NCBI GenBank assembly: GCA_004144175.1
Contig: SEFT01000013.1
Location: 124,001-188,000 of the forward strand
DNA: 64,000 nt
Direction: 5' to 3'
Source of the DNA: Sphingobacteriales bacterium
GTDB taxonomy: Bacteria; Bacteroidota; Bacteroidia; Chitinophagales; Chitinophagaceae
Position numbers and translations under genes: made by a program. Below are positions 16,918 to 25,364 of the stretch, piece after piece (within the stretch, counting starts at the first letter, position 1; the number at the start of each line of letters is the position of its first letter). The notes under the pieces are model-generated. The model did no database searches, was not told the DNA's origin, and saw only the letters and a program-made list of their open reading frames with translations.

Positions 16918-18429
16918 ATGAGATCAAAACTTTTTCCAGTCATTATTACAGCTGCACTCACTTCTGCCGCTACCGTATTTGTTACGGCGCGCTTTCAGGA
17001 CGGCTTGCCTGCCCTGGCGAAACAAGAGGCGCCATTACCTGTAAACTATGCTGCCTACGATGGTAACGCTGTCACCACGAGAGGCGCAGCTCCTGTCGAC
17101 TTCCGACCGGCTGCCGAAGCTTCGGTAAAGGCGGTGGTACATATTAAGACGCAAACTGCGGGGCGTACCGTAGTTGCCAACGACCCATTTGGTAACGATT
17201 TCTTTGGCGACCTGTTCGGGCAGCGCCAGATGTATATGCCGCCACAACAGGGCTCCGGCTCGGGCGTGGTCGTGTCGCCGGACGGGTATGTGGTGACAAA
17301 TAATCACGTTGTGGCAGGTGCTGACAAAGTGACTGTCACATTTAATGACCGGGTGACTATGGATGCCAATGTGGTATCGACCGACCCGTCGACAGATATA
17401 GCCGTACTTAAGGTATCAGACAAGAACCTGCCTTATATGGAATTTGGTAATTCCGACGATGTAAACCTGGGCCAGTGGGTACTGGCAGTAGGTTATCCGC
17501 TGACGCTGGATGCTACCGTAACGGCAGGTATCGTTAGTGCTAAAGGCCGTTCAATTGGAATTAACCGCCAGCAGTCAGCCAGCGCTATCGAGTCGTTCAT
17601 CCAGACCGATGCCGCTGTGAACCCCGGTAACTCGGGCGGTGCGCTGGTAAACACTTCGGGCCAGCTAATCGGCATTAACTCGGCCATCGCTTCGCCAACG
17701 GGTTCTTATGCAGGTTACTCATACGCCATACCTGCGAACATTGTAAAGAAGGTGGTGAACGACATGATCAAGTTCGGATCGGTACAACGTGCATATTTGG
17801 GCATCGAATATGTTGACAGAAAACTTGCTACCCCACAATACCTTGCCAAACTAGGCATCACTAAAGAACAACTGGAGCGTACAGACGGCGTATTCATTGG
17901 CGGAATAAAAGAAGGAAGCGGTGCTGCGGCAGCCGGGCTGCAACTTGGCGATGCCATTACTCATATCAACGGTAATCCAGTGGCTACAGAGCCGCAGATG
18001 CTGGAGCAGATAGCACGCCACAGGCCGGGCGATAATGTAAGCGTTACTTACTTGCGTAACGGCGCTACTAGAACAACGACCGTTCAATTAAAGAATATTC
18101 AGAATAACACAAACATTATAAAGAACAACGCAGGTGCGCGTTTATTAGGCGCTAACTTCCGCAACCTGGAAGCTGGTGAAAGGCAGAAGTATGGCGTAGA
18201 AGGTGGTGTGGTAGTTACCGAGCTGGGTAACGGCAGCATCTCGCAACAGACTGATATGCGCAAGGGCTTTGTAATAACGGCGGTGAACGATGAAAACATT
18301 TCAACAGTAGACCAGTTGCAACAGCTACTGGCCAGCAACCGGAAGGTGCAGATTGCAGGCTTCTACCCCGGCAGCCGCGGTATGTACTACTACGGACTGA
18401 ATAATGATGGCGGCACCAGACAGGAGTAA
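16918..18429 (+). CDS. HtrA/DegP family periplasmic serine protease-chaperone
   Basis: A 503-residue exported protease. The N-terminal hydrophobic segment (about 4-24) is a signal peptide or anchor. The chymotrypsin-like domain has the triad H130 (VTNNHVVAG), D160 (STDIAVLKV) and S239 (NPGNSGGAL). A first PDZ domain (about 285-380) is followed by a second, more diverged PDZ-like region (about 395-485). Such proteases refold or degrade misfolded periplasmic proteins and are usually induced by envelope stress. The ATG at 16918 is used; a TTG 12 bp upstream would also be in frame. A hairpin terminator follows. Confidence 0.95.
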   Translation: MRSKLFPVIITAALTSAATVFVTARFQDGLPALAKQEAPLPVNYAAYDGNAVTTRGAAPVDFRPAAEASVKAVVHIKTQTAGRTVVANDPFGNDFFGDLFGQRQMYMPPQQGSGSGVVVSPDGYVVTNNHVVAGADKVTVTFNDRVTMDANVVSTDPSTDIAVLKVSDKNLPYMEFGNSDDVNLGQWVLAVGYPLTLDATVTAGIVSAKGRSIGINRQQSASAIESFIQTDAAVNPGNSGGALVNTSGQLIGINSAIASPTGSYAGYSYAIPANIVKKVVNDMIKFGSVQRAYLGIEYVDRKLATPQYLAKLGITKEQLERTDGVFIGGIKEGSGAAAAGLQLGDAITHINGNPVATEPQMLEQIARHRPGDNVSVTYLRNGATRTTTVQLKNIQNNTNIIKNNAGARLLGANFRNLEAGERQKYGVEGGVVVTELGNGSISQQTDMRKGFVITAVNDENISTVDQLQQLLASNRKVQIAGFYPGSRGMYYYGLNNDGGTRQE

Positions 18430-18450
18430 AGATTCGGATAAACTGTATAA

Positions 18451-18485
18451 ACAAAGATGGTCTTCAATGCGAAGGCCATCTTTGT
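18451..18485. terminator. Terminator after the HtrA gene
   Basis: A 15-bp stem with one G-T wobble, 18451-18465 with 18471-18485, and a 5-nt loop, followed by a T-containing run. It lies between the htrA stop (18429) and the convergent stop at 18505 and probably serves both genes. Confidence 0.85.
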
Positions 18486-18504
18486 TTATAACAAGTATCA
18501 GTAA

Positions 18505-19386
18505 CTACTGAATGATAAACTCAACCGGCTTGCCGATAGCGGAACTGGCATCAATGGTATATATCATGCTGCCGCAGGTGCAAGACATTCTAGCCGTTGT
18601 AGGCGGTTCGGATCCCTCGTGTTCGGATATGAGCTTTATGCGCTCGGTACCACCCGTGAGGTTAATGGTAAATTGCTGTTTTTTATTCGTTAGTGTAAGA
18701 TGGCTGAGCAGTGATGTTTCATTGTGCATCAGTGTAATCACATCACCATCTATCTTATTGTTATCCCATAGCTCCAGAGTAGCAGTATTACCCTTACAGT
18801 TGACGGTAGTAGCATTACCGGGTTTAATAGAGAGATAGCCCAGCTTCTGAGGTTCGGGGGCAGGCTCTATCTTGGTCGCAGCAGCATCTACGTTCTCTAT
18901 CAGCTTCACCAGTGTATCTGTCTTAGGTCCAAAGGCCATCAGCTTATCCAGTATGTCGTCCTTACTTACAAGCATTATATCGCCGCTACCGCAGCTGGTA
19001 CGTCCATCTTTCATGTAGCCGGTAAACGTACCCGAAAGTATAGTAGTACCTTTGCGCTCTTTCATCTTCATCTTAGCCCGTATATAGCAAAAGCTATCCC
19101 TGTTGATCTTAGAGCGTGTCGTTATCAGCTTTGTTTCTTTAAAGGAAAACTCCTTCTTCTGCGGGTCTATATTCCCTTTTATCGCAGTTCTCGTTTGGTC
19201 AGGGCCTTGCAGGTCGGTTACAGAAAACCCTTTAAAAGTATTAGCCGAGTCTTTAAACTCTATGCGGTAAGAGTAAGGTTGCGCACCTTTTACAGTTAAT
19301 GCGCCCAGGAAAATATGGTCGCTTGTTTGGGCTAATGATAGGCCTGAATATAGGAGTGTGGATAAAATTAATGTAATGAGTTTCAC
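18505..19386 (-). CDS. Secreted hypothetical protein
   Basis: A 293-residue exported protein with no recognised domain. The best start is a GTG at 19384-19386, which gives the signal peptide MKLITLILSTLLYSGLSLAQ; a GTG 54 bp upstream (19440) is in frame but adds a charged stretch before the leader. No ATG is available. The first half (about 25-145) is beta-rich with many charged turns; the C-terminal quarter ends with SCTCGSMIYTIDASSA, giving two closely placed cysteines. It is convergent with HtrA and divergent from the TM2 gene; no function can be inferred. Confidence 0.7.
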   Translation of the reverse strand: MKLITLILSTLLYSGLSLAQTSDHIFLGALTVKGAQPYSYRIEFKDSANTFKGFSVTDLQGPDQTRTAIKGNIDPQKKEFSFKETKLITTRSKINRDSFCYIRAKMKMKERKGTTILSGTFTGYMKDGRTSCGSGDIMLVSKDDILDKLMAFGPKTDTLVKLIENVDAAATKIEPAPEPQKLGYLSIKPGNATTVNCKGNTATLELWDNNKIDGDVITLMHNETSLLSHLTLTNKKQQFTINLTGGTERIKLISEHEGSEPPTTARMSCTCGSMIYTIDASSAIGKPVEFIIQ

Positions 19387-19445
19387 CAGTTTATTTGCTT
19401 TTTTTAATTCGTTCTCTATCTTCGGCAGCAAATAAAACACATTTC

Positions 19446-19862
19446 ATGAAAAAAATCGTTACAGCATCCCTGTTTATGTTGTTCCTTGCAGTTTTTGCAG
19501 CCAACATTAGCTACTCAGCATTCCCTATTTTGTCGAAGCCTGCAACTACAACTGTAGCTAGCCAGGATGAACCTCCAACTACACCTGCTCAACAGCAAGT
19601 GAATGCTTCTAAAGAAGCGACTGCAGCTGCTCCGGCAGCACCGGCTCCTGCAAGCAGCGGAAAAAGCCAGATCATTGCGCTTATCCTTGTTCTGCTGGTA
19701 GGTGGTCTGGGTATTCACCGTTTTTACCTTGGTTACACTTGGCAAGGTGTGGTTCAATTGCTGACATTGGGTGGCTGCGGTATCTGGGCACTTATCGACT
19801 TGATACGCATTGTTACAGGTGATCTTCAACCTAAAAATGGTTCGTACGATCAAACGCTGTAA
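19446..19862 (+). CDS. TM2 domain membrane protein with signal peptide and Ala/Pro linker
   Basis: A 138-residue protein: signal peptide or first membrane anchor (about 1-23), a low-complexity linker rich in Ala, Pro, Thr and Gln (about 30-75), then the TM2 domain with GGLGIHRFYLG between two helices and GGCGIWALIDLIRI in the second. TM2 proteins are small inner-membrane proteins of unknown role. The ATG at 19446 is used; the longer frame starts in the opposite gene's region. The DUF2752 gene follows by 50 bp. Confidence 0.88.
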   Translation: MKKIVTASLFMLFLAVFAANISYSAFPILSKPATTTVASQDEPPTTPAQQQVNASKEATAAAPAAPAPASSGKSQIIALILVLLVGGLGIHRFYLGYTWQGVVQLLTLGGCGIWALIDLIRIVTGDLQPKNGSYDQTL

Positions 19863-19886
19863 TTTTACAGCAACTTTAATCTCTTA

Positions 19887-19894
19887 TAACTTTG
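19887..19894 (+). promoter_or_regulatory. Promoter -7 box (TAACTTTG) for the DUF2752 gene
   Basis: TAACTTTG is a full match to TAnnTTTG, 18 bp before the ATG at 19913, so this gene may have its own start site besides read-through from the TM2 gene. It also argues against the in-frame TTG at 19892 as the start. Confidence 0.45.
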
Positions 19895-19912
19895 AATAAG
19901 AAGTATTTATAC

Positions 19913-20239
19913 ATGGCCAAGGCATTAGTCTTGGCCATTTTTCCGATAGTACTGTTATGTCTACCTGCCAATTTTTTCGATACCGGGCGAGACATCTGTC
20001 TATTCACCATACTGTCCGGCTATCATTGCTGGGGATGCGGGTTGACGCGGGCTTGTATGCACCTTATACACCTTGACCTGGGCATGGCGCTTACTTACAA
20101 CAAGATGGCGTTCATCGTACTTCCGATCTTATGCGGACTTACTGTTCAGGAATTTTTCAAATCAATCAGGCAATACAAAGCTGCCACTAAAAGGGAAAAA
20201 GAAGTTGACACGGTAAGTGCAACTACAATATCTCAGTAA
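19913..20239 (+). CDS. DUF2752 family membrane protein
   Basis: A 108-residue inner-membrane protein with two main hydrophobic segments (about 2-18 and 66-84). The stretch YHCWGCGLTRACMHLIHLD is the DUF2752 signature, with two cysteines in a WGCGLTRA core. The family has no known activity; it is often found next to TM2-domain genes, as here. The charged C-terminal tail (about 86-108) would be cytoplasmic. Confidence 0.85.
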   Translation: MAKALVLAIFPIVLLCLPANFFDTGRDICLFTILSGYHCWGCGLTRACMHLIHLDLGMALTYNKMAFIVLPILCGLTVQEFFKSIRQYKAATKREKEVDTVSATTISQ

Positions 20240-20251
20240 ATAATATTCTTA

Positions 20252-20290
20252 AATGAAAAATGGCAGGATCAAATCCTGCCATTTTTCATT
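20252..20290. terminator. Long bidirectional terminator, DUF2752 / isoaspartyl peptidase
   Basis: A perfect 18-bp stem, 20252-20269 with 20273-20290, and a 3-nt loop. The A-rich left end and T-rich right end provide U-tracts on either strand. The right arm reaches into the stop codon of the convergent peptidase gene (20289-20291). Confidence 0.9.
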
Positions 20291-21239
20291 ATCCGTAAAA
20301 TGCTATTTCTTCCCGCCCCTGCTCATTTCGCATAGCGCGGTACATACCGGCCGAGTTAAAGCTGAAACTGTGATTGCCCTGTGCATCCACCGCTATCAGG
20401 CCGCCTTCGCCGCCCATCTTTACCAGCTTATCTTTTATTACCGTATCGCAGGCTGCTTGTAGAGACAGTCCTTTGTACTCCATCAGGCAACTTACATCAT
20501 ACGCTACCACTGCACGCAGGAAGAACTCGCCATGCCCGGTGCACGATATAGCACAGGTATTATTATTGGCATAAGTACCGGCACCTACTACAGGGCTATC
20601 CCCTATCCTGCCAAATCTTTTGTTGGTCATGCCGCCGGTAGATGTACCACCGGCAATATTACCATGCGCATCACAGGCTACCGCGCCTACTGTACCAAAC
20701 TTATAGTCGGGATTAGGAGCTGTACCTTTCAGGTTATCTTCTTTATGGTCGAGCTGGTAAAAGTCACTGTCGCGTATCTCTACCCACTGGTCGTACCTCA
20801 TTTTATTGAAGAAGTATTCGTCAGGCGCCAGCTCCATGCCGCGGCTGATGGCAAACTCACCTGCACCCTTGCCGCTCAGGAATACGTGGCCTGAGTGCAT
20901 CATTACTTCTTTAGCAAGTGTTATGGGGTTCTTTATATTGCGTACCCCTGCAACAGCACCCGCGCTTAGTGTTTTACCGTCCATCAGCGCTGCATCCATT
21001 TCGTGCAGCCCTTTTTTGGTAAACACTGCACCACGGCCGGCGTTGAATATGGGGTTATCTTCCAGCACTGTAATAGCCGCGACAACCGCATCTATCGACA
21101 CACCACCGCTCTTCAGTACAGCATACCCCGCATTCAGTGCAGCCGACAGGCCTTCGTGATATTCCACTTCCTGTTCTTTTGTCATCATGCCGGGGTGTAT
21201 ATTACCTGCCCCTCCGTGTATGACCAATGTAATAGGCAT
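20289..21239 (-). CDS. Isoaspartyl peptidase / plant-type L-asparaginase
   Basis: A 316-residue N-terminal-nucleophile hydrolase that cuts isoaspartyl dipeptides and asparagine. The precursor cleaves itself before T183 (FGTVGAVACDAHG), and the substrate-binding segments STGGMTNKRFGRIGDSP and GAGTYANN follow as in EcAIII/IaaA. The first half carries IHGGAGN and FNAGRGAVF. No signal peptide, so cytoplasmic. Its start is at 21237-21239; the phosphoribosyltransferase gene upstream is on the same strand 42 bp away. Confidence 0.93.
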   Translation of the reverse strand: MPITLVIHGGAGNIHPGMMTKEQEVEYHEGLSAALNAGYAVLKSGGVSIDAVVAAITVLEDNPIFNAGRGAVFTKKGLHEMDAALMDGKTLSAGAVAGVRNIKNPITLAKEVMMHSGHVFLSGKGAGEFAISRGMELAPDEYFFNKMRYDQWVEIRDSDFYQLDHKEDNLKGTAPNPDYKFGTVGAVACDAHGNIAGGTSTGGMTNKRFGRIGDSPVVGAGTYANNNTCAISCTGHGEFFLRAVVAYDVSCLMEYKGLSLQAACDTVIKDKLVKMGGEGGLIAVDAQGNHSFSFNSAGMYRAMRNEQGREEIAFYG

Positions 21240-21281
21240 TATCTAAAGCTTATTTATTTTGAGTAATGATTTGTAATGTAA

Positions 21282-21782
21282 TTATTGCAGGTAGGCAGCC
21301 TTTATCTTGTCGCCTTCGGTCTCTACCTCTATATGCTCTTGCAGTGTAGTAGCTACGGTATGCCCTACTATATCGGCCGATACAGGGAAAGACTTGTGCT
21401 TGCGGTCAACCAGTACGGCTATCATAATGCGCGTAGGCTCGTGGTTCAGCAGCGGCTTCAATCCATAGAGCAGCGTTTTACCTGAATTGGCCACATCATC
21501 TACCAGCACCACCGAGCGGCCCGTGATGTCGCCCTCAAAAGAAGGCTCTTCTGACAGCGGTTGCTTTTTGTTGATCTTCAGCGTCACTACATCTACCTGC
21601 AACGGTGATATGTCGCGCAGGTAGTTGGCGAGGTTCTGTGCTACCACTTCGCCACTGCCCTGTATGCCTGCCAGCGTTACCGAAGACTCGTTGCTGTTGT
21701 GCTCCCATATCTGGTAAGCCATACGACGCAGTTTGTGTGTGATGCGTTCGTTATCTAGTATGAGGACACGTTTCTTCTCCAT
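21282..21782 (-). CDS. Phosphoribosyltransferase, PyrR-like type I
   Basis: A 166-residue cytoplasmic protein. VVLVDDVANSGKTLLYGL is the PRPP-binding loop of type I phosphoribosyltransferases, and the preceding IQGSGEVVAQNLA and DVVTLKINKKQ are arranged as in PyrR. It could be a uracil phosphoribosyltransferase or a PyrR-like regulator; no pyr operon is nearby, so I cannot choose. It begins 9 bp after the stop of the ABC permease gene and is probably in its operon. Confidence 0.82.
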   Translation of the reverse strand: MEKKRVLILDNERITHKLRRMAYQIWEHNSNESSVTLAGIQGSGEVVAQNLANYLRDISPLQVDVVTLKINKKQPLSEEPSFEGDITGRSVVLVDDVANSGKTLLYGLKPLLNHEPTRIMIAVLVDRKHKSFPVSADIVGHTVATTLQEHIEVETEGDKIKAAYLQ

Positions 21783-21791
21783 TTCAGATGT

Positions 21792-23042
21792 TTAGTTTGA
21801 CCTGATAGCAACAACAGGGTCCAGCTTCGATGCCGACCTTGCCGGTATAAAGCCCGCCAGTATGCCTACCACCGCCGATATGCCTATTCCTATTGCAAAA
21901 TTTTGCAATGAAAGCGTTACCGGAAAATCAAGGGCGTAAGTTAATAACAAGCTAAGTAATAACACAATTATGATCCCGATAATTCCCCCCGCGATACAGA
22001 GCGTTACCGCCTCTACCAGGAATTCGGTAAGTATAACGCCCGGCCTCGCACCGATGGCTTTCTTTAGCCCGATGACCTTTGTCCGCTCCTTTACCGTCAC
22101 GAACATGATATTGGCAATGCCGAATGCCCCAACAATAAGCGAGAAGCCCCCAATGACCGAGCCAATCAGGTTAATGGAGGCAAACATGATATCGAGCCGC
22201 TCCGATACCTGGCTTAGCTGGTTGATGGCAAAGTCGTTGCCCTGGCCCGGCCTTACTTTGCGTACCCTACGCAATGCACCCTCTACTTCATATTTTACCT
22301 CTTCGATATTGTTACCCGTGCCAGCCTTCACTAGCAGCATCGGGTCCGTATTGAGCGATTGTACATCCATAACGGATGCAGCCATCATATATGGGTAAAT
22401 GACACCTTCATCAAAATTGAATCCAGCCATGTTTTGCCCTACCCGTTTCATAACCCCTACCACACGGAACTGTCTGCCTAGGAAAGAGACAGTTTTGCCC
22501 AGCGGATCGGTACTGCCGGGGAAAAGCTCTTTGTGAACCTCATCGCCCAATACAACAGCGTTAGCGCCGCCGTCCAGCTCCGATGGAGAGAGGTAGCGTC
22601 CGCGGGCCATCTCGATGTTCTGTATCTTATCGAAATGACTGGTAACTGCATAGCCCCTTACGCTTTCCAGTTCCTGATCGAGGTGCTTTACGGTATTGCT
22701 GTTCTGGAAACAGAGTGTTGCAAAAGCTACGGTCGGCACCTGCGTTTCTACTGCACGTAGCTCCCTAATCGTCATGCTGGGCCTGCGCCAAAACTCCCAC
22801 CATTTATATTCGCCGCCTTCATCCATCCACGGCCAGCGGCCTACGTACAGCACATCGCTGCCCAGCGACGACATCTCGGTGCGGATGTTATTCTTCATAC
22901 TATCCAGCACCGTCAACACGGCTATGATACAAAAGATACCGATGGTGATGCCCAACAGCGAAAGAAAGGTGCGCAGCTTATTGGCCCGCAGCTCAAGAAA
23001 AGCCTGGGCAATACTGGTAAGAATAACCTGCACCTTATTCAT
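21792..23042 (-). CDS. MacB/FtsX-type ABC transporter permease
   Basis: A 416-residue inner-membrane protein. An N-terminal transmembrane helix (about 20-45, LRTFLSLLGITIGIFCIIAVL) is followed by a MacB-type periplasmic core domain (to about 265) and the FtsX domain with three helices, including GGFSLIVGAFGIANIMFVTVKERTKVIGLKKAIGA. Such proteins use a separate MacB-like or LolD-like ATPase for mechanotransmission, such as lipoprotein or peptide handling. No ATPase gene is adjacent. Confidence 0.9.
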   Translation of the reverse strand: MNKVQVILTSIAQAFLELRANKLRTFLSLLGITIGIFCIIAVLTVLDSMKNNIRTEMSSLGSDVLYVGRWPWMDEGGEYKWWEFWRRPSMTIRELRAVETQVPTVAFATLCFQNSNTVKHLDQELESVRGYAVTSHFDKIQNIEMARGRYLSPSELDGGANAVVLGDEVHKELFPGSTDPLGKTVSFLGRQFRVVGVMKRVGQNMAGFNFDEGVIYPYMMAASVMDVQSLNTDPMLLVKAGTGNNIEEVKYEVEGALRRVRKVRPGQGNDFAINQLSQVSERLDIMFASINLIGSVIGGFSLIVGAFGIANIMFVTVKERTKVIGLKKAIGARPGVILTEFLVEAVTLCIAGGIIGIIIVLLLSLLLTYALDFPVTLSLQNFAIGIGISAVVGILAGFIPARSASKLDPVVAIRSN

Positions 23043-23053
23043 CTAGGGCAAAA

Positions 23054-23806
23054 TTACTCTTTCACAGAGATGTCGTCCACTTTTTTATTAAAATGATATT
23101 GTACGCCAATCTCTGCCTGATAGACTAATAAAGAGTGATTTCCGTTAAAAACTCTTTGTTCCGTTTTTTGTTTGTAGATGTTGGTCCGTTTATCATCCCA
23201 CACTATTCTGTGTTTTAGATAACTGGTATTGGCACCAAAAGAGATGTCAATGCGTTTAGCAACAGGTATATTGAACCGGAGGCCTAGCGTCGGGAACAAA
23301 ATCCCCGTGTTAAAACCCTCAATTTCAGCTATTTCAGAATAGTTATCATTCTTCTTTTTTCTATGTACGCGCAGTATGCCTGTGGTTTCTGCTAAACCGG
23401 CATTAACTCTCAAATACGGATGAATATTTGTCTTATTGAGGCTAGAAAGATAGCCCAGCTCGAAACTGAATAATGCCAGGTGAACTGTCGTCGTCATATC
23501 TTCAATCGGGTATGCCAGAAAATAATTACTAGTATCATACACTTCATCGACTTTCGTACGATAGGCTGAGCGGTCAAGCGAATAGGCAAATCCGCCTGCA
23601 ACTATACCTGTGGTTATATGGTCTGTCAGGAATTTGTTAAGCCCGACGCTTCCGCCCACGCTCATTTTGCCGTCGGTCTGCATTGCTTGCTGCGTACCTG
23701 CAGATACAGGTTTATTCAGTGTAATATTGCCGGAAACCCAAAAATGCTTCTGTGCCAATGAACTGAAACAAGGCAATAGCAGCAGACAGATAAATAGGAT
23801 TCTCAT
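23054..23806 (-). CDS. Outer-membrane beta-barrel-like protein, copy 1
   Basis: A 250-residue exported protein (signal peptide MRILFICLLLLPCFSSLAQ). Alternating strands, aromatic residues at strand ends and the final segment YQAEIGVQYHFNKK are typical of small outer-membrane barrels. It is a clear paralogue of the next gene upstream: both are 250 residues and share an RKKKN turn, an LGLRFNIP or IGFRLNIP strand, and the final AEIG-QYHFNKK. The ATG at 23804-23806 removes a non-conserved 38-residue extension. Function unknown. Confidence 0.75.
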   Translation of the reverse strand: MRILFICLLLLPCFSSLAQKHFWVSGNITLNKPVSAGTQQAMQTDGKMSVGGSVGLNKFLTDHITTGIVAGGFAYSLDRSAYRTKVDEVYDTSNYFLAYPIEDMTTTVHLALFSFELGYLSSLNKTNIHPYLRVNAGLAETTGILRVHRKKKNDNYSEIAEIEGFNTGILFPTLGLRFNIPVAKRIDISFGANTSYLKHRIVWDDKRTNIYKQKTEQRVFNGNHSLLVYQAEIGVQYHFNKKVDDISVKE

Positions 23807-23993
23807 TTGAGTAGTTTTACGGGTGCGATTGTGGCTTCGGTATATTTGCGATGGGCGAATTAATTCGCATGACATGCGCACAAGTGACCCATAAATGATC
23901 AAAGCAATAGCGGTAAACAAAAAATCTGAGTTTCATGAGAATATTATCAACAGTGCCAATTTAGCTTTGCAAGTTTTTTACTATAAACTTGAA

Positions 23994-24746
23994 TTACTTT
24001 TTAAGTGGTGGGCTGAACATCTTTTTATTGAAATGATATTGTATTCCTATCTCTGCCTGATGAATCAAAATAGCATTGTAAGTTTCAAATATCTGGTGAT
24101 TGCTTTCTGTCCCATAAATATCTACCCTTGTGTCCTTGATGTATATTTTGTGTTTTGCTTGGCTAGAATTCGCACCGATACTTAGGTCAAGTCCTTGCAT
24201 TAAGGGGATATTCAAACGGAATCCTATGGAGGGATAGAACGTTCCGGCATCGTAATTCCTCAATCGCAGATCATCATGGTAATTTGAATTCTTTTTCTTT
24301 CTATAAATGTTTAGTAGTCCACCGCCTTCAGCTATGCCAATGCCTACTCTTACATACGGATTGATTTCTACCTTACGGACATGCACCGTATACCCTACCT
24401 CCGCACTAAAAATCCAGAATGAGATGTCGGTGCTTCCTTTGGGCACGTAGAAGTTAACGAAATAATTATCGTCATCGTACAGATCCAACAGCTTATTACG
24501 GTATTCAGATGTATCAAGTGTATAAAATAGTCGCTGTAGTACTGCCCCGACAGCAATATGTTTGCCTATTGGTATAGCCGCTCTAAAACTTGCACCTGCA
24601 GCCTGTTGTTCAGTAGCTTTTAAGGAGTAACTGCTTTCTATTGGGTTTATAAAATTCCATGAAACACCAGCTCCAATTCTAAACAATTCTTGCCCCGTAG
24701 CGTTCAGGCAATATAAAATGAACAAGGATATAAAGAATGTCCTCAT
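23994..24746 (-). CDS. Outer-membrane beta-barrel-like protein, copy 2
   Basis: A 250-residue paralogue of the gene at 23054-23806 with signal peptide MRTFFISLFILYCLNATGQ. The shared parts are strongest in the C-terminal half (INPYVRVGIGIAE, RKKKN, IGFRLNIP, AEIGIQYHFNKK). The gene overlaps the stop of the upstream lipoprotein gene by 4 bp (ATGA), so it is translationally coupled to it. DNA here is about 35% GC by hand count, lower than the surroundings. Function unknown. Confidence 0.75.
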   Translation of the reverse strand: MRTFFISLFILYCLNATGQELFRIGAGVSWNFINPIESSYSLKATEQQAAGASFRAAIPIGKHIAVGAVLQRLFYTLDTSEYRNKLLDLYDDDNYFVNFYVPKGSTDISFWIFSAEVGYTVHVRKVEINPYVRVGIGIAEGGGLLNIYRKKKNSNYHDDLRLRNYDAGTFYPSIGFRLNIPLMQGLDLSIGANSSQAKHKIYIKDTRVDIYGTESNHQIFETYNAILIHQAEIGIQYHFNKKMFSPPLKK

Positions 24747-25300
24747 CTCAATAACTTTATGGGTTCGGTGGTTGCCTCAGCTATCTTTCCGTTGGTGAAT
24801 TTCAACTTTACAGTTATTATGTGCGTTGCTGTGTCATCCGGTTTGTGCATAAGGAACAGGTCATGTTCTCGCTCTTTATTAAGCACTTTGTCATCCGGCA
24901 ACACAAATAGGTCTTTCAGATTTTCGCCGGCAGCATGCGTTGCGTCAAATCGCTGATTGCTTACTATCGATACGGATTCTATTTCATCAATATACTTGTC
25001 AATTTCACAGTCAGCCTTCCTGAATGCAACAGCATTATTATTAAATGCATTTGATATAGGACTGGCACAAACGTCAGCTTGACCTCCTACTTTTAGCTGT
25101 AGCACCATTGCGTTTGATAATACTTCTCCTTTCTTAATTTCGGTACGAGCAGCGCCCGAATTGTCAAATGCTGTTAGCGACAGGCTATCCACGCTATGGC
25201 AATACGTAATTTTATCGTCGCAACCGCAAGATTGCAATAGTGCCGACAATCCGGGTAAAAGGATCATCACCAGCATCAGCAGAAGGGTTCTTAGTTTCAT
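24743..25300 (-). CDS. Hypothetical lipoprotein
   Basis: A 185-residue exported protein. The leader MKLRTLLLMLVMILLPGLSA is followed by LLQSCGCDDK, a lipobox-like cysteine region, so it is probably a lipoprotein. The mature part has four further cysteines (TYCHS, ADVCAS, KADCEID), enough for disulfides. It resembles the small DUF5034-type lipoproteins of Bacteroidota, but I cannot confirm that. It is first in an operon with the two barrel-like genes. The ATG at 25298-25300 is used. Confidence 0.65.
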   Translation of the reverse strand: MKLRTLLLMLVMILLPGLSALLQSCGCDDKITYCHSVDSLSLTAFDNSGAARTEIKKGEVLSNAMVLQLKVGGQADVCASPISNAFNNNAVAFRKADCEIDKYIDEIESVSIVSNQRFDATHAAGENLKDLFVLPDDKVLNKEREHDLFLMHKPDDTATHIITVKLKFTNGKIAEATTEPIKLLR

Positions 25301-25364
25301 CGCTGAAATAAATATAAGAAACACTTCGCTGTTACAAAGTAACTATTTCTGTCCCAGCCTTGGT

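Noticed and set aside
23895-24185. 96-residue open frame on the plus strand, preceded by TATATTTG near 23840
   Set aside because: It lies mostly opposite the second barrel gene and has no coding pattern; the promoter-like box is probably chance.
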